A stretch of DNA of 64,000 bases from Bacteroidia bacterium. GTDB taxonomy: Bacteria > Bacteroidota > Bacteroidia > J057. A program made the translations under genes and the position numbers. The notes under the pieces were generated by a model that saw only the letters and a list, made by a program, of their open reading frames with translations, ran no database searches and was not told where the DNA came from. The stretch's first letter is position 1, and the number at the start of each line of letters is the position of its first letter. The stretch is taken from contig JAWKNO010000002.1 of assembly GCA_041391665.1 (NCBI GenBank), positions 2,108,001 through 2,172,000 on the forward strand, read 5' to 3'. This document shows, one piece after another, positions 42,017 to 51,548 of the stretch.

Positions 42017-44884
42017 ATGCGTGTCATATCATTTGTCCGGCTGTTTATGTTTATGCTCATCCCGGAGATGATGGGATTACATATCCTCCTGGCTCAACCG
42101 CCAGGATTTGCCGACCAACTGGTCGTCTCCGGCTTTAATAAGCCTGAAGGAATCGCCTTTGCCCCCAATGGACTTATGTATGTCTGGGATAAACCCGGCA
42201 TCGTATATGTGGTCGAAAATGGGGTCAAACTGCCAACTCCCCTGATAGATATCAGTGAAGAAGTGGCCAACCACAACGACCTGGGGCTCAGCGGCTTTGC
42301 CCTTGATCCTGACTTCTGGACCAATGGCTATTATTATCTCCTTTACAATGTGGACCGGCACCATCTGCTGCATTATGGAACCACTTCATACAGCGCCACT
42401 GCCAACGAATACAACAACGCAACTATTGCACGCCTGACCCGCTATACAGCCAACGCTGCCAACGGATATAAAACTACGATTCCAGGCAGCAGGTTTGTCC
42501 TTTTGGGAACAAATATTGCCGATGGGATCCCTGTAACCGCTCCTTCACACAGCGCGGGCAGTCTCGTTTTTATGCTTGACAAAACCCTCATGGTCTCTGT
42601 CGGCGATGCGTACTCCGGCTCTACCCCATCACTGGATTACTCCGCACAGGGCATTATTGATGGGATTGTCGATTCTGTTTATGCCGCCATTGGCAGATAC
42701 CGCGCACAATATCCCTATGTGCTCAATGGAAAAATCCTTCGTCTCGACCCTGCTACGGGAGACGGGCTTCCCAGCAATCCTTATTTTGACCCGACAAAAC
42801 CACGTGCTGCCCAATCCCGAATCTGGGCAATGGGCTTCCGCAACCCTTTTCGCATGGTCTATCTCCCCGGCACAGGTGAGCATAACCCCGCACTTGGGGA
42901 TCCGGGTACACTGATGATCGGCCATGTAGGACATAATGACCGGGAGGAACTCGATATCATTACTGCCGCAGGCCAAAACTCCGGCTGGCCGATTTTTGAA
43001 GGGGTGGACACCAATTTTGTCAACCTCGCCGACTTACCCCCGGGCTTCTCTACTTACGTAAACCACAAATTCCCTGCATTTGAATATCGGCATGGTACGC
43101 CGCTTTCTCATATTACTGCCGGGGGAACGGTCTATGAGATGGGACTCACCAATCCTTCGTATGGCAATGCGACGGCGGGTACCTGCGCAATGGGAGGGAT
43201 TTTTTATGAAGGCATGGATTTTCCTCCACTCTACCGCAACGTATATTATCATATGGATTTCAGCGATGGCTGGGTAAAAGCCATTCGCCTTGACGCAAAC
43301 AATGAGCCGGACTCTGTCTATGATTTTATTAATAACGGACCTTCCATGGCTTGTCTGGCTGCCAGTCCAACCGAGCCCGGAATGTTTTATGTAGATTATT
43401 ATGCTAAAGAGGTACGCAAAATTGTATATGCACCTGCAAATCTGCCCCCCACAGCTGTAGCAATGGCTGATACCAATTTTGGTCCGGGTCCGCTGACTGT
43501 CCAATTTGACGGGAGCAATTCCTCCGACCCCGACAATGACCCCCTGTTGTTTTCCTGGGATTTTGATGATGGCTCTCCGTTGAATACGTCCATCAGCCCC
43601 CAACATATTTTTTCACCCCCGACTTCCGCCCCTGCGCAGTATGTGGTAAAGCTTACCGTAACAGATGATGATGGTGAATCCCATACAGATTCGCTGATCA
43701 TTTCCCTCAATAATACCCCGCCGGTAATTGTCTCTTCAAGTCTGGACAATGTCTTTTCTTATGACATGTCAGGCCTGACCACGGTTCCGCTGAATGCAGT
43801 AGTCACCGATGCCGAACACGGCCCTTCCCAACTGTTTTATTCCTGGCAAACGTCACTTCACCATTCTGACCATAGCCATCCGGAACCAGACGACACCGCC
43901 AAAGTTTCCTCCACCGGGCTTCAGCCGATCGGATGCGATGGGGTATTGTATTTTTACAGAATTACCCTGACGGTCACTGATGCAGCAGGATTATCGGCCA
44001 CGATCCACAAGGACTTGTACCCGGATTGCGGTGGCCCCATCGGGCAAACAGATTTGTTTGGTTTTACTCCGGCGATGAGTACCGTATTAAATGTGCTGGC
44101 CAATGACATTGCAGGTCCGGCACCGATAGACCCGGGTACTGTCTCTATTGTAACGCCGCCAATACAGGGCACGGTGGTGGTAAATCCGGCCAACGGGCTG
44201 ATCAGCTACAATTATTTTGGCAGTACAGATTCCACCGACCATTTTTCTTACCAGGTAGAAGATTTATTGGGAAATGTATCCCCCGTTACCCTGGTCGAAC
44301 TGGTAAGCGGGCTTCCCGATGTATTGTTGCAAATTGTGAGTTTTCAGATTCAGAGCGAATTGCAGGGAGAATCTGTACAAATCACCTGGGATGATCCCTC
44401 ACCGGAAAACCTCCGCGAATTCGTCATCGAAAGATCAGCCGACGGCAGGTATTTTCGGGAAATCATGGTTGTTTCTCCTGAAAAAAGTCATCCAGCCACA
44501 TCGTTTGCGGCGACCGATCGTATGCCCCTGGCAGGACAAAATTTCTATCGGGTCAGACGCACAGATAAAACCGGATATAGCAGCTATTCCAACCAGACAG
44601 AAATTAATGTTCCCATCCTTTCCGCCGGGCTAAACCTCCGTATGTATCCCAATCCGGCGGTTGAAGAAGGGAAGATTGTACTTACCTACCACCTGGAAGA
44701 AAGTGCGCAGTGTTTCCTTGAAATCGTTGACCTTCGCGGGAAAAAGATGATAGAAAAAACCCGAACAGGAACTGCCGGTGAAAATGAATGGAATCTCCGA
44801 ACACAAGGACTGGCAGCTGGTCTTTACCTGGTCAGAGTTTCTACAGAAACTGATACGCAAATCCTCAAACTGATAATCAGATAG
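42017..44884 (+). CDS. Secreted sugar dehydrogenase-like protein with PKD and T9SS domains (copy 2)
   Basis: A 955-residue paralog of the preceding protein, starting at the ATG at 42017 (MRVISFVRLFMFMLIPEMMG). The same domain order is visible: signal peptide, propeller (VVSGFNKPEGIAFAPNGLMY, VANHNDLGLSGFALDPDF, GFRNPFRMVYLPGTG), PKD (VQFDGSNSSDPDNDPLLFSWDFDDGS), the STVLNVLAND segment, and the T9SS domain ending RVSTETDTQILKLIIR. It differs in the C-terminal domain and lacks the insert GSTEAPPYVANEPYNMG near 340 of copy 1. The last 8 bp overlap the convergent gene at 44877. The repeat looks like an old duplication. Confidence 0.85.
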   Translation: MRVISFVRLFMFMLIPEMMGLHILLAQPPGFADQLVVSGFNKPEGIAFAPNGLMYVWDKPGIVYVVENGVKLPTPLIDISEEVANHNDLGLSGFALDPDFWTNGYYYLLYNVDRHHLLHYGTTSYSATANEYNNATIARLTRYTANAANGYKTTIPGSRFVLLGTNIADGIPVTAPSHSAGSLVFMLDKTLMVSVGDAYSGSTPSLDYSAQGIIDGIVDSVYAAIGRYRAQYPYVLNGKILRLDPATGDGLPSNPYFDPTKPRAAQSRIWAMGFRNPFRMVYLPGTGEHNPALGDPGTLMIGHVGHNDREELDIITAAGQNSGWPIFEGVDTNFVNLADLPPGFSTYVNHKFPAFEYRHGTPLSHITAGGTVYEMGLTNPSYGNATAGTCAMGGIFYEGMDFPPLYRNVYYHMDFSDGWVKAIRLDANNEPDSVYDFINNGPSMACLAASPTEPGMFYVDYYAKEVRKIVYAPANLPPTAVAMADTNFGPGPLTVQFDGSNSSDPDNDPLLFSWDFDDGSPLNTSISPQHIFSPPTSAPAQYVVKLTVTDDDGESHTDSLIISLNNTPPVIVSSSLDNVFSYDMSGLTTVPLNAVVTDAEHGPSQLFYSWQTSLHHSDHSHPEPDDTAKVSSTGLQPIGCDGVLYFYRITLTVTDAAGLSATIHKDLYPDCGGPIGQTDLFGFTPAMSTVLNVLANDIAGPAPIDPGTVSIVTPPIQGTVVVNPANGLISYNYFGSTDSTDHFSYQVEDLLGNVSPVTLVELVSGLPDVLLQIVSFQIQSELQGESVQITWDDPSPENLREFVIERSADGRYFREIMVVSPEKSHPATSFAATDRMPLAGQNFYRVRRTDKTGYSSYSNQTEINVPILSAGLNLRMYPNPAVEEGKIVLTYHLEESAQCFLEIVDLRGKKMIEKTRTGTAGENEWNLRTQGLAAGLYLVRVSTETDTQILKLIIR

Positions 44885-45710
44885 GATCAATTCCCGTCTC
44901 AGGATTTGCATACAAGAGATACCAGTCTCCGGCCTGAAATACTTTTCCTTTGATATGGGAGGGGACCGCTACATAGTCCAGTATTTTTTCATTGACCATT
45001 TCGCCATTCTCCCCCAACAGCAGGAAATAGCTGTGGTCACCATTCGCATCAGTAGTGACAAATACGGGCGGAATCCCTCCCCGAATACAAAGCGAAGCAC
45101 AAGCCCTGTGGGGTTTTCCTTCTCCGGGTTTCATTACGCCGAAGTAACATTTTGGGTCCACAATTTCGCCTGTCATCTCTGCCTCACCCAGGTCCACGGT
45201 TGAGAATATTTGCAATTTAGCATCATACCCAGACCGATCGTCGGAAAAACCTTTCAGCGCCTCACTGCGGCTGGTAAGTTCAAACAGCGTTTTTCCATCG
45301 CGGTAAATCAGGGTTCCCTCCAGCGACAACTCTCCCTTGTCAAGAGGCCGTCCGATTTTCTGTTCATATTCCATCAGCAAACCTGAGGCGCCAAATTTGC
45401 CAAAGTTGATCAGGGGGATGGTTTGATATACCTGGTTTCCGAGGAAATCTCTCCCGCTCACCACCCGAATGGCTGGTATAGGAGATTGAAATACAATTCC
45501 TTTCAGCGTGATCTTCTTGCCCAGTTCAAATTTTGCGATGGGAAATTGTTTTTGGGAAGAAACCCATATCCAGGCACCCCCGCCAAGAAAGATTGCAATC
45601 AACACGACCACAACCAGCAGCGGCATACGGTAGGAAGCCGGCATTTTGGGTAAGTAGCCGATATAAAAATCATCAGACTTCCCGGCATTATTTTCTACTT
45701 TTGAAGACAT
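44877..45710 (-). CDS. Membrane-anchored protein of unknown function, Rieske/ferric-reductase partner
   Basis: A 277-residue protein with one N-terminal helix (MPLLVVVVLIAIFLGGGAWIWV at about 29-50) and an extracytoplasmic beta-rich domain. The C-terminal half has a distinctive GEIVDPKCYFGVMKPGEGKPHRACASLCIRGGIPPVF segment with three cysteines at KCYF, ACAS and LCIRGG; I have seen this in proteins accompanying Rieske-type reductases but cannot name the family. It is downstream of the Rieske fusion by 22 bp and probably operonic. A redox or metal-delivery role is a guess from context. Confidence 0.55.
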   Translation of the reverse strand: MSSKVENNAGKSDDFYIGYLPKMPASYRMPLLVVVVLIAIFLGGGAWIWVSSQKQFPIAKFELGKKITLKGIVFQSPIPAIRVVSGRDFLGNQVYQTIPLINFGKFGASGLLMEYEQKIGRPLDKGELSLEGTLIYRDGKTLFELTSRSEALKGFSDDRSGYDAKLQIFSTVDLGEAEMTGEIVDPKCYFGVMKPGEGKPHRACASLCIRGGIPPVFVTTDANGDHSYFLLLGENGEMVNEKILDYVAVPSHIKGKVFQAGDWYLLYANPETGIDPI

Positions 45711-45732
45711 TTTTTCAGATTAGGTATTCTGA

Positions 45733-46764
45733 TTAAGAAATTTTCACAGGTTCTACCCGCGTGCCCTCAGGATGAGGCGAAGGGTTTACATAGACGACGG
45801 TTCCCCTCATCAGAAGATCATAAGTAGCGACTTTTTCCTTAAAAGGCGGTGGGGATGTACCATCTTCCGGCTTGTATTCGTACCCATGCCAGGGGCATAC
45901 GATACAGCCATTGACTATTTTCCCTTCTCCCAGCGGGCCATTCTGGTGTTTACAAATATTGGAAATAGCCGACAGATGATTGCCATAGCGGAAAATGGCG
46001 ATATTTTCTCCGCCTGCCAGAATCATTTTTGCCCGTTTATCGGGAATTTCTGCCAAATCACAGACACGAACAAAACCGTCCTCTACCAGATTCTGTTGAT
46101 TATTTTCCCGGTGCTGTTTTAGACCGGCCATCAGGTGAATCACAATCAGGAAAGTCATGCTCGAACCGACCAGGCTCACCGATACCAGCGAAGTATTGTA
46201 CTGCACGACGCCCAGCATCACATGCATGATCAACATACCCCAGGCAAGATAGACCATCATATGCAGGGCTTTCCAGACACGCGGACTCAGCGTATTGAGC
46301 CAGAAATCATGACTGGTAGCTGCCATCAGAAACAGAATCACCAGCGGGAAAAAACCCAAAACTTCGAAAGGGAATCCCGACAAACTCCCATAGTCAGAAT
46401 TGGACACAAACAGCGAAACCAATGGATGGAGAGAACCCAATGCATGAAACTGGATGATGCTGAATATCCCATGTACAGCTGCAATCAGAAACATAGATAC
46501 GCCGAGATGCCGGCGGTTGTACAGCAACGGTAAAAACCGCTGATCAAGACGGGCCAGCGGCCCAATTGCCAGCACCACATGCAACATGAGGATTGACAGG
46601 CTTCCGAAAGCCCTGATTATCAAAGTCTCAGGGGTTACCTCAGGGGTAAAAACCACACTGAGTCCCACATAGGCTCCGATATAAAGGATAACCAACCCGA
46701 AAATCAGCCAGTCGTAGATCTTCTTCTGCCGGTTCCAGCCGATTGCTTTATAAGTTACTGACAT
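45733..46764 (-). CDS. Ferric reductase-like transmembrane domain fused to a Rieske 2Fe-2S domain
   Basis: A 343-residue fusion. The first about 220 residues contain about six hydrophobic helices with His residues (MLHVVLAIGPLARLD, LLYNRRHLGVSMFL, MMVYLAWGMLIMHVML), the pattern of the ferric reductase/MsrQ/NOX heme domain. The C-terminal Rieske domain (about 240-340) has CKHQNGPLGEG and CIVCPWHGYEY: C-x-H and C-x2-H ligands for the 2Fe-2S cluster. This suggests electron transfer between a quinone/heme site in the membrane and the Rieske cluster on the cytoplasmic or periplasmic face. It is the hub of the minus-strand cluster from 44.9 to 49 kb. Confidence 0.8.
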   Translation of the reverse strand: MSVTYKAIGWNRQKKIYDWLIFGLVILYIGAYVGLSVVFTPEVTPETLIIRAFGSLSILMLHVVLAIGPLARLDQRFLPLLYNRRHLGVSMFLIAAVHGIFSIIQFHALGSLHPLVSLFVSNSDYGSLSGFPFEVLGFFPLVILFLMAATSHDFWLNTLSPRVWKALHMMVYLAWGMLIMHVMLGVVQYNTSLVSVSLVGSSMTFLIVIHLMAGLKQHRENNQQNLVEDGFVRVCDLAEIPDKRAKMILAGGENIAIFRYGNHLSAISNICKHQNGPLGEGKIVNGCIVCPWHGYEYKPEDGTSPPPFKEKVATYDLLMRGTVVYVNPSPHPEGTRVEPVKIS

Positions 46765-46773
46765 AACAATAGA

Positions 46774-47265
46774 TTACAATTCTATTTCCTTTAATATCAT
46801 CTGATGGTAATCATCATAGATCAACAGATACATTTTTTCCGGTGGATCAGGAAGATTATCCAGGTTGAACCGATATGCTCCGGTTGCCCCCAAACGTCCG
46901 ATCAGTAATTTCCCTTCGACAGAAGTACTTCCTGGTTCAAGTGCAAGGTACACAAGCGCTGAAGGGGTTCGCAGGGGTTGATGTATCAACAACTCAAGCT
47001 GAAAATAAGTATCTTCCATCGCTGGCAACCCCATATCTGTGCCCGGCTTCACGATACTTTGTGTCTGTGCACGGAGATGGGCCGATATCGCAGCCCCGCT
47101 TACACTTCGCACCAGGTCTTCCAGTGGCTGTGGTTGAAGATTGGGGACTACCTTTCCCGGTTGTATTTTCGGGATCACCAAAATCGCCATATAGAAGCCA
47201 ACAGGAACCAGAATACCGAGAATTGCCCAGGTGTACAAATGTCTTTTTCTCAATGCAGGAGTCAT
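46774..47265 (-). CDS. Small membrane-anchored protein, unknown function
   Basis: A 163-residue protein started at the ATG at 47265 (MTPALRKRHLYTWAILGILVPVGF); the frame is open another 29 codons but the shorter form gives a clean N-in membrane helix. It has one helix (about 11-30) and a soluble domain with ALVYLALEPGSTSVEGKLLIGRLGATGAYRFNL. It lies 9 bp upstream of the Rieske fusion and is probably in one operon with it, which suggests an assembly or accessory role. No motif is recognisable. Confidence 0.5.
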   Translation of the reverse strand: MTPALRKRHLYTWAILGILVPVGFYMAILVIPKIQPGKVVPNLQPQPLEDLVRSVSGAAISAHLRAQTQSIVKPGTDMGLPAMEDTYFQLELLIHQPLRTPSALVYLALEPGSTSVEGKLLIGRLGATGAYRFNLDNLPDPPEKMYLLIYDDYHQMILKEIEL

Positions 47266-47312
47266 GGGAATAAGAATAAAATTGTCATTCAGATACTGGC
47301 TAAAAATAAAAA

Positions 47313-47522
47313 TCAGGCAGCCTTTCGCCATTTTCCCAGCAATACAGGCCAAAGCGCAATCGCCCCCGGAAGAATCAGCAAACGGAATCCCAGCCCTGTA
47401 CCTTCGGCTCCGGGGTCTGTTTTCTGCACCCCCCTAAAGACAAAAAATAACCCAAACAGTACCCCCACCAGAAGATATATCCCAACCAGGGTAAACGTAA
47501 CCGAAACAATGGTCTCAAACAT
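47313..47522 (-). CDS. Small two-helix membrane protein
   Basis: A 69-residue protein with helices at about 5-30 (VSVTFTLVGIYLLVGVLFGLFFVF) and 46-60 (LLILPGAIALWPVLLG). GTGLGFRLLILPGAIALWPVLL reads like a conserved motif of small membrane proteins that accompany multi-component oxidoreductases, but I cannot assign a family. It overlaps the ATP-grasp gene end by 8 bp and sits 47 bp before the previous gene, consistent with one transcript. Confidence 0.5.
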   Translation of the reverse strand: MFETIVSVTFTLVGIYLLVGVLFGLFFVFRGVQKTDPGAEGTGLGFRLLILPGAIALWPVLLGKWRKAA

Positions 47523-48591
47523 AGTTTTTGGATTTTAGTGCCAGTTTTTTGTAACGGGTGGTTTCATACATTCGCTGTATCCCTTTTGCCAGAGACGGAA
47601 ATTGATACCCCAGGGCCTTATTGGCCATACTGATCCGGTAGATCGTTTTCCATTGGCGAAATAACACCTTGTAAGCCTTCCAGATAGAAAATCCAGGCTC
47701 ATAAATATGTGTGGGTTCAGACTTCACGCCGTTTACTTCCAGAATTTTAAAATGCTGCCCTTTCCGCAAATCCTCAAAACTTTGGCAGCGGATATCAAAT
47801 CTCCCGAAAAATACGCCATCGAGTCGGGAGTTGATCTGGTCGAATGTTTTCACCAACTGATCATCGATCAGATGGTTTCCGTTGAGAAAAGTTGTGCCCC
47901 GGCTGTGGTTGCCGATGGGGACAAGTTCGAGGGTTTCTCCTCCGGGCAGAACCTTTTCCAGCAAGAGCGGTTGTGATTCCTCCAATGCAGGAAGTTGTAA
48001 TTTGGCTCTGGGGTATGCCGTCATCAGTTGGCGGATAGAGGAGGTGCCGTCACCGGTTACAGATAGAAATTTTTTCAGCGTAACAGAACTAACCGCTCCG
48101 GATTTTTCTCCCGGAAAGCGATAATAAAGCACCCCAACCTCTTCCCGATAGGCAACATACTCCTGAATGAGAATATTCACCGGATTTTTCTTCAGGTAGT
48201 GAGCCAGTTCGCCCGCATCGTGTACCTTTTCGACCAGGAAACCCCTTTCGCCCACATCAGGTTTGGCGATGGCAGGAAAGGGAATACCCGTTTTTTCCAT
48301 TTGATAAAGGATATCGGAGAGTTGTGTACCTTTTGGGAAAAAAAGCGTAAGCGGCACCCATTCCTGCGGAATCTTATCCAGAATCTCCTTCTTGGATTCT
48401 CCGAAAAAACCACCAAAATCCATTCCCGGATTTACCCCGGTAAAAAACAAAAACCCCCTGGCGCGAATACCCAGAAAAAACCAGTACAAATAGACCGGAG
48501 TATAGACCACATGCATCGGCCAGTACTCCCAGCTTAAGAGTCTGATAAAAAATCGCGAATAGCGGATATTATTGAGAAACTTCTGAACCAT
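47515..48591 (-). CDS. ATP-grasp domain protein
   Basis: A 358-residue protein started at the ATG at 48591 (MVQKFLNNIRYSRFFIRL). After a short hydrophobic region (WPMHVVYTPVYLYWFFLGI, about 30-50) comes an ATP-grasp core: PFPAIAKPDVGERGFLVEKV (glycine-rich loop), ILIQEYVAYREEVGVLYYRF, FGRFDIRCQ, and FKILEVNGVKSEPTHIYEP. The EVNGV segment is the Mg/ATP site typical of D-alanine-D-alanine ligase-like enzymes. The product is unknown. It is translationally coupled with the DinB-like gene (23-bp overlap) and with the small membrane protein downstream (8 bp). Confidence 0.7.
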   Translation of the reverse strand: MVQKFLNNIRYSRFFIRLLSWEYWPMHVVYTPVYLYWFFLGIRARGFLFFTGVNPGMDFGGFFGESKKEILDKIPQEWVPLTLFFPKGTQLSDILYQMEKTGIPFPAIAKPDVGERGFLVEKVHDAGELAHYLKKNPVNILIQEYVAYREEVGVLYYRFPGEKSGAVSSVTLKKFLSVTGDGTSSIRQLMTAYPRAKLQLPALEESQPLLLEKVLPGGETLELVPIGNHSRGTTFLNGNHLIDDQLVKTFDQINSRLDGVFFGRFDIRCQSFEDLRKGQHFKILEVNGVKSEPTHIYEPGFSIWKAYKVLFRQWKTIYRISMANKALGYQFPSLAKGIQRMYETTRYKKLALKSKNYV

Positions 48592-49081
48592 TGCGGTACC
48601 TGACAGTAGAGGGAGCAACGCCAAAATCAGATGAAATACCTATTTCCGGAGCAATCACCTTCATCCCGATTTTGATGATGGCCATGTGGTGAATCGCATG
48701 TTCTATGTTGTAAATCAACTCTCTGTCAAGGGTTGTTTCTACAGAATGAACCGGCCCTTTGTGGTCGTATTGGGTTTCGAGAACCAGCGACTGTTGAAGT
48801 TCTCCCGATTTTAGTCGATCTATTATAAAATCAAGGATCATTCCTGCCGTTTCGGTGTCCTCCTCGATTGCCTTATTGCGTTTCCGTTTTTCGTAATTCA
48901 CAATCCCTGTGGGGTTTTGCTCAATCAGGCATTGAAGAAACTCAATGATATGGCGGGTATGCTGACCAATGCTTGAGTTGGAAAACAAGTCAAGCGGGCG
49001 GCTGTACCGCTCATTATCAAGTTCTTCCAGGTAAACTTTGATTTTGGAAAGCGTGATATCCAGAACGTCAACAAGGTTCAT
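48569..49081 (-). CDS. DinB-like four-helix protein
   Basis: A 170-residue helical protein started at the ATG at 49081 (MNLVDVLDITLSKIKVYLEEL); an earlier ATG at 49147 would add a hydrophobic lead not seen in the family. GQHTRHIIEFLQCL and NIEHAIHHMAIIKIGM carry the histidine positions of the DinB/YfiT superfamily (three His coordinating a divalent metal). Family members transfer thiol or other small groups. It is first in the minus-strand Rieske cluster; about 130 bp separate it from DUF1015. Confidence 0.7.
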   Translation of the reverse strand: MNLVDVLDITLSKIKVYLEELDNERYSRPLDLFSNSSIGQHTRHIIEFLQCLIEQNPTGIVNYEKRKRNKAIEEDTETAGMILDFIIDRLKSGELQQSLVLETQYDHKGPVHSVETTLDRELIYNIEHAIHHMAIIKIGMKVIAPEIGISSDFGVAPSTVRYRNGSEVSQ

Positions 49082-49211
49082 TGCAAATAGATTAGGGTTC
49101 TTAAGGCAATGGGGTAAAACAATAACTACACAAACATAAAAAAACACGGTCTTACCAAAAGTAAGAAAAATGACAAAACTTTAATTGATTTGTTTTTCCC
49201 CGGTCCGACTG

Positions 49212-50459
49212 TCAGTCAAAAGTATGCACAACAAGCCCACTCCGAAGTTTGGGCTCAAACCAGGTGGTTTTAGGAGGCATGATATTTCCGGTATCCGCAA
49301 TATCTATCAGTTGTTTCATCGAGACGGGAAACAAGGCAAATGCGACTTTCATTTCTCCGCTGTCTACTCTTCGTTTCAGTTCGCCCAGTCCACGGATTCC
49401 GCCTACAAAGTCAATTCTTGTATCTCTTCTGAGATCAGTGATATTAAGAATAGGACCGAGGATATGGTCGGAGAGAATTGTCACATCCAGCACGCCAATC
49501 GGATCTTCGTCATTAAATGTGCCGGGACGTGAAGTGAGCGAATACCATTCCCCTTCCAGGTACATGGAAAAATTGTGCAGGCTTTCGGGCTTATAAATGT
49601 CTTTCCCGCGGTTTTCCACGACAAAGTTTTGCTCAATTTTTTGAATAAAATCAGCTTTGGAAAGCCCTGCAAGGTCTTTGACGACCCGGTTGTAATCGAT
49701 GATACGGAGTTGATTGTCAGGAAAATGAACAGCCAGGAAATAGTTGTAGGCTTCTTCTCCGGTATGGTTTGGATTGGCCTTTCGGCGTTCATCCCCTACG
49801 AGCGCGGCGGCTGCGGTGCGGTGGTGTCCGTCGGCAACATAAGTGAAAGGTACTTTTTCAGAAAAAAGTTGTACCAAACGGCGTACGACAGCTTCCTCTT
49901 TCACCACCCAAAGCGTATGGCCGATGCCATCTTCCGCGATAAAATCATAGTCTGGCGTTTCTTTTTCTATTTCTGCTACAATCGCATCTATCTCCTTTAC
50001 AGCAGGATACGCAAAAAACACCGGTTCGGCATTCATCCCCGATACGCGCACATGATTTTTCCGGTCTTCTTCTTTGTCCGGACGGGTGAGTTCGTGCTTT
50101 TTAATCACACCATCCAGATAATCTTTCACTGCTGCTGCGGCAACAATTCCAGACTGATATTGCCCGTCCATCATCTGGCGATAGATATACAGACATTCCG
50201 CCTCATCCTGAAAAAACGTTCCCCGGGAGACCAGGTTGAGAAAATTATCCCGTCCTTTTTCATAAACCTCCATTGCGTAGTGATCCATTTCAGGAGGAAG
50301 GTCTATTTCAGGTTTTACAACATACAGGAAAGAATCGGGATTGCCCTGTACTTCTTCCCGGGCTTCTTCAGAATTGAGTACATCATAGGGCCTGGAAGCC
50401 ACCGCCCGCGCCTTTTCCGGCACAGGTCTGAATCCTTTGAATGGTTTAATGATTGCCAA
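49212..50459 (-). CDS. DUF1015 family protein
   Basis: A 415-residue member of DUF1015. The N-terminus MAIIKPFKGFRPVPEKARAVASRPYDVL and the YVADGHHRTAAA motif (about 215-225) are diagnostic. No known reaction is established for this family. It is 12 bp downstream of serC, and the serC-DUF1015 pairing recurs in Bacteroidota genomes as I know them; the 3-phosphoglycerate dehydrogenase (serA) that often joins them is absent here. Role in serine or pyridoxal metabolism is a guess from neighbourhood. Confidence 0.85.
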   Translation of the reverse strand: MAIIKPFKGFRPVPEKARAVASRPYDVLNSEEAREEVQGNPDSFLYVVKPEIDLPPEMDHYAMEVYEKGRDNFLNLVSRGTFFQDEAECLYIYRQMMDGQYQSGIVAAAAVKDYLDGVIKKHELTRPDKEEDRKNHVRVSGMNAEPVFFAYPAVKEIDAIVAEIEKETPDYDFIAEDGIGHTLWVVKEEAVVRRLVQLFSEKVPFTYVADGHHRTAAAALVGDERRKANPNHTGEEAYNYFLAVHFPDNQLRIIDYNRVVKDLAGLSKADFIQKIEQNFVVENRGKDIYKPESLHNFSMYLEGEWYSLTSRPGTFNDEDPIGVLDVTILSDHILGPILNITDLRRDTRIDFVGGIRGLGELKRRVDSGEMKVAFALFPVSMKQLIDIADTGNIMPPKTTWFEPKLRSGLVVHTFD

Positions 50460-50471
50460 GTGCGTGAAATA

Positions 50472-51548
50472 TTATAAGTTACGAATGCGAAATTTTTCCA
50501 TAAAATCGACCAGTGCGACAATTCCTTCCAAAGGCATAGGGTTGTATATACTGGCCCGCATACCTCCCACCGACCGATGGCCCTGAAGCGTGGAGAGACC
50601 AGCGGATTCTGCCTCAGCAAGAAATTTTTTGTCCAACGCAGGGTTTATCAGTTTAAACGGGACATTCATCCTGGATCGATCCTGTTTGCGAATGGGCGAG
50701 AGATAAAAGTCTGAATTATCGAGATAATTGTACAATAAGGCTGCTTTTTCGAGGTTTCGCTGTTCCATTGCCGGCACCCCTCCCTGGCGCAGGGTCCAGT
50801 CAAACACCAGTCCGGCCATATATACCGCAAAGGTAGGCGGCGTATTGTACGCAGACTTTTTGGAGGAGTGGGTATAGTAGTTGAGCATGGTCGGCGTAAA
50901 CGACATTGCATGACCGATCAGATCTTTTCGCACGATGACGATGGTAAGCCCTGCCGGGCCGATATTTTTTTGTGCACCAGCATAGATCAGCCCGAAATCC
51001 TCCACGTGATAATGTTCAGAAAGAATATTGGAAGACATATCAGCGACCAGCGGCACAGCTCCGGTTTTGGGCAATTGGCTGATACGCGTACCAAAAATGG
51101 TATTATTGGTAGTAATATGAAAATAGTCAGCCGAAGGATCAAAAGCAGAAGGATCCAGTTCGGGAAAATAAGTGTATCCCTCATCTTCGGAAGAGGCGAC
51201 AACATTAACTTTTCCGTAACGGGAAGCCTCTTCAATCGCTTTTTCCGCCCAGGTGCCCGTGCGCACATAGTCTGCGCGATGCGAGTTGCGAAAAAGGTTG
51301 AGCGGAATCATGGCAAACTGGCTGCTTGCACCGCCCTGTAAAAAGAGGACTTCATACGAATCAGGAATGGCCATCAGACTTCGGAGGCTGGCTTCCGCCC
51401 GCTCCATGATATCGATAAAGACAGATTCCCTGTGGCTCATTTCCATCACAGACATACCTGTACCCTTGTAGTCGAGAAAGTCTTTTTGTGCTTCGAGGAG
51501 CACTTCATGAGGCAGGACAGCAGGACCGGCAGAAAAATTATAAACCAT
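50472..51548 (-). CDS. serC: Phosphoserine aminotransferase
   Basis: A 358-residue class V aminotransferase. It converts 3-phosphohydroxypyruvate and glutamate to phosphoserine. The N-terminus MVYNFSAGPAVLPHEVLLEAQ and GMSVMEMSHRESVFIDI, the PLP lysine region YAGAQKNIGPAGLTIVIV (about 195-212), and the C-terminal RSVGGMRASIYNPMPLEGI are SerC signatures. It is followed closely by DUF1015. It is divergent from ppa, with 210 bp between the two starts. Confidence 0.95.
   Translation of the reverse strand: MVYNFSAGPAVLPHEVLLEAQKDFLDYKGTGMSVMEMSHRESVFIDIMERAEASLRSLMAIPDSYEVLFLQGGASSQFAMIPLNLFRNSHRADYVRTGTWAEKAIEEASRYGKVNVVASSEDEGYTYFPELDPSAFDPSADYFHITTNNTIFGTRISQLPKTGAVPLVADMSSNILSEHYHVEDFGLIYAGAQKNIGPAGLTIVIVRKDLIGHAMSFTPTMLNYYTHSSKKSAYNTPPTFAVYMAGLVFDWTLRQGGVPAMEQRNLEKAALLYNYLDNSDFYLSPIRKQDRSRMNVPFKLINPALDKKFLAEAESAGLSTLQGHRSVGGMRASIYNPMPLEGIVALVDFMEKFRIRNL

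Noticed and set aside
49575..50477. A 300-residue plus-strand open frame opposite DUF1015.
   Set aside because: It is antisense to a well-supported gene, has no recognisable motif, and its Phe/Ile/Arg-rich composition fits a shadow frame.
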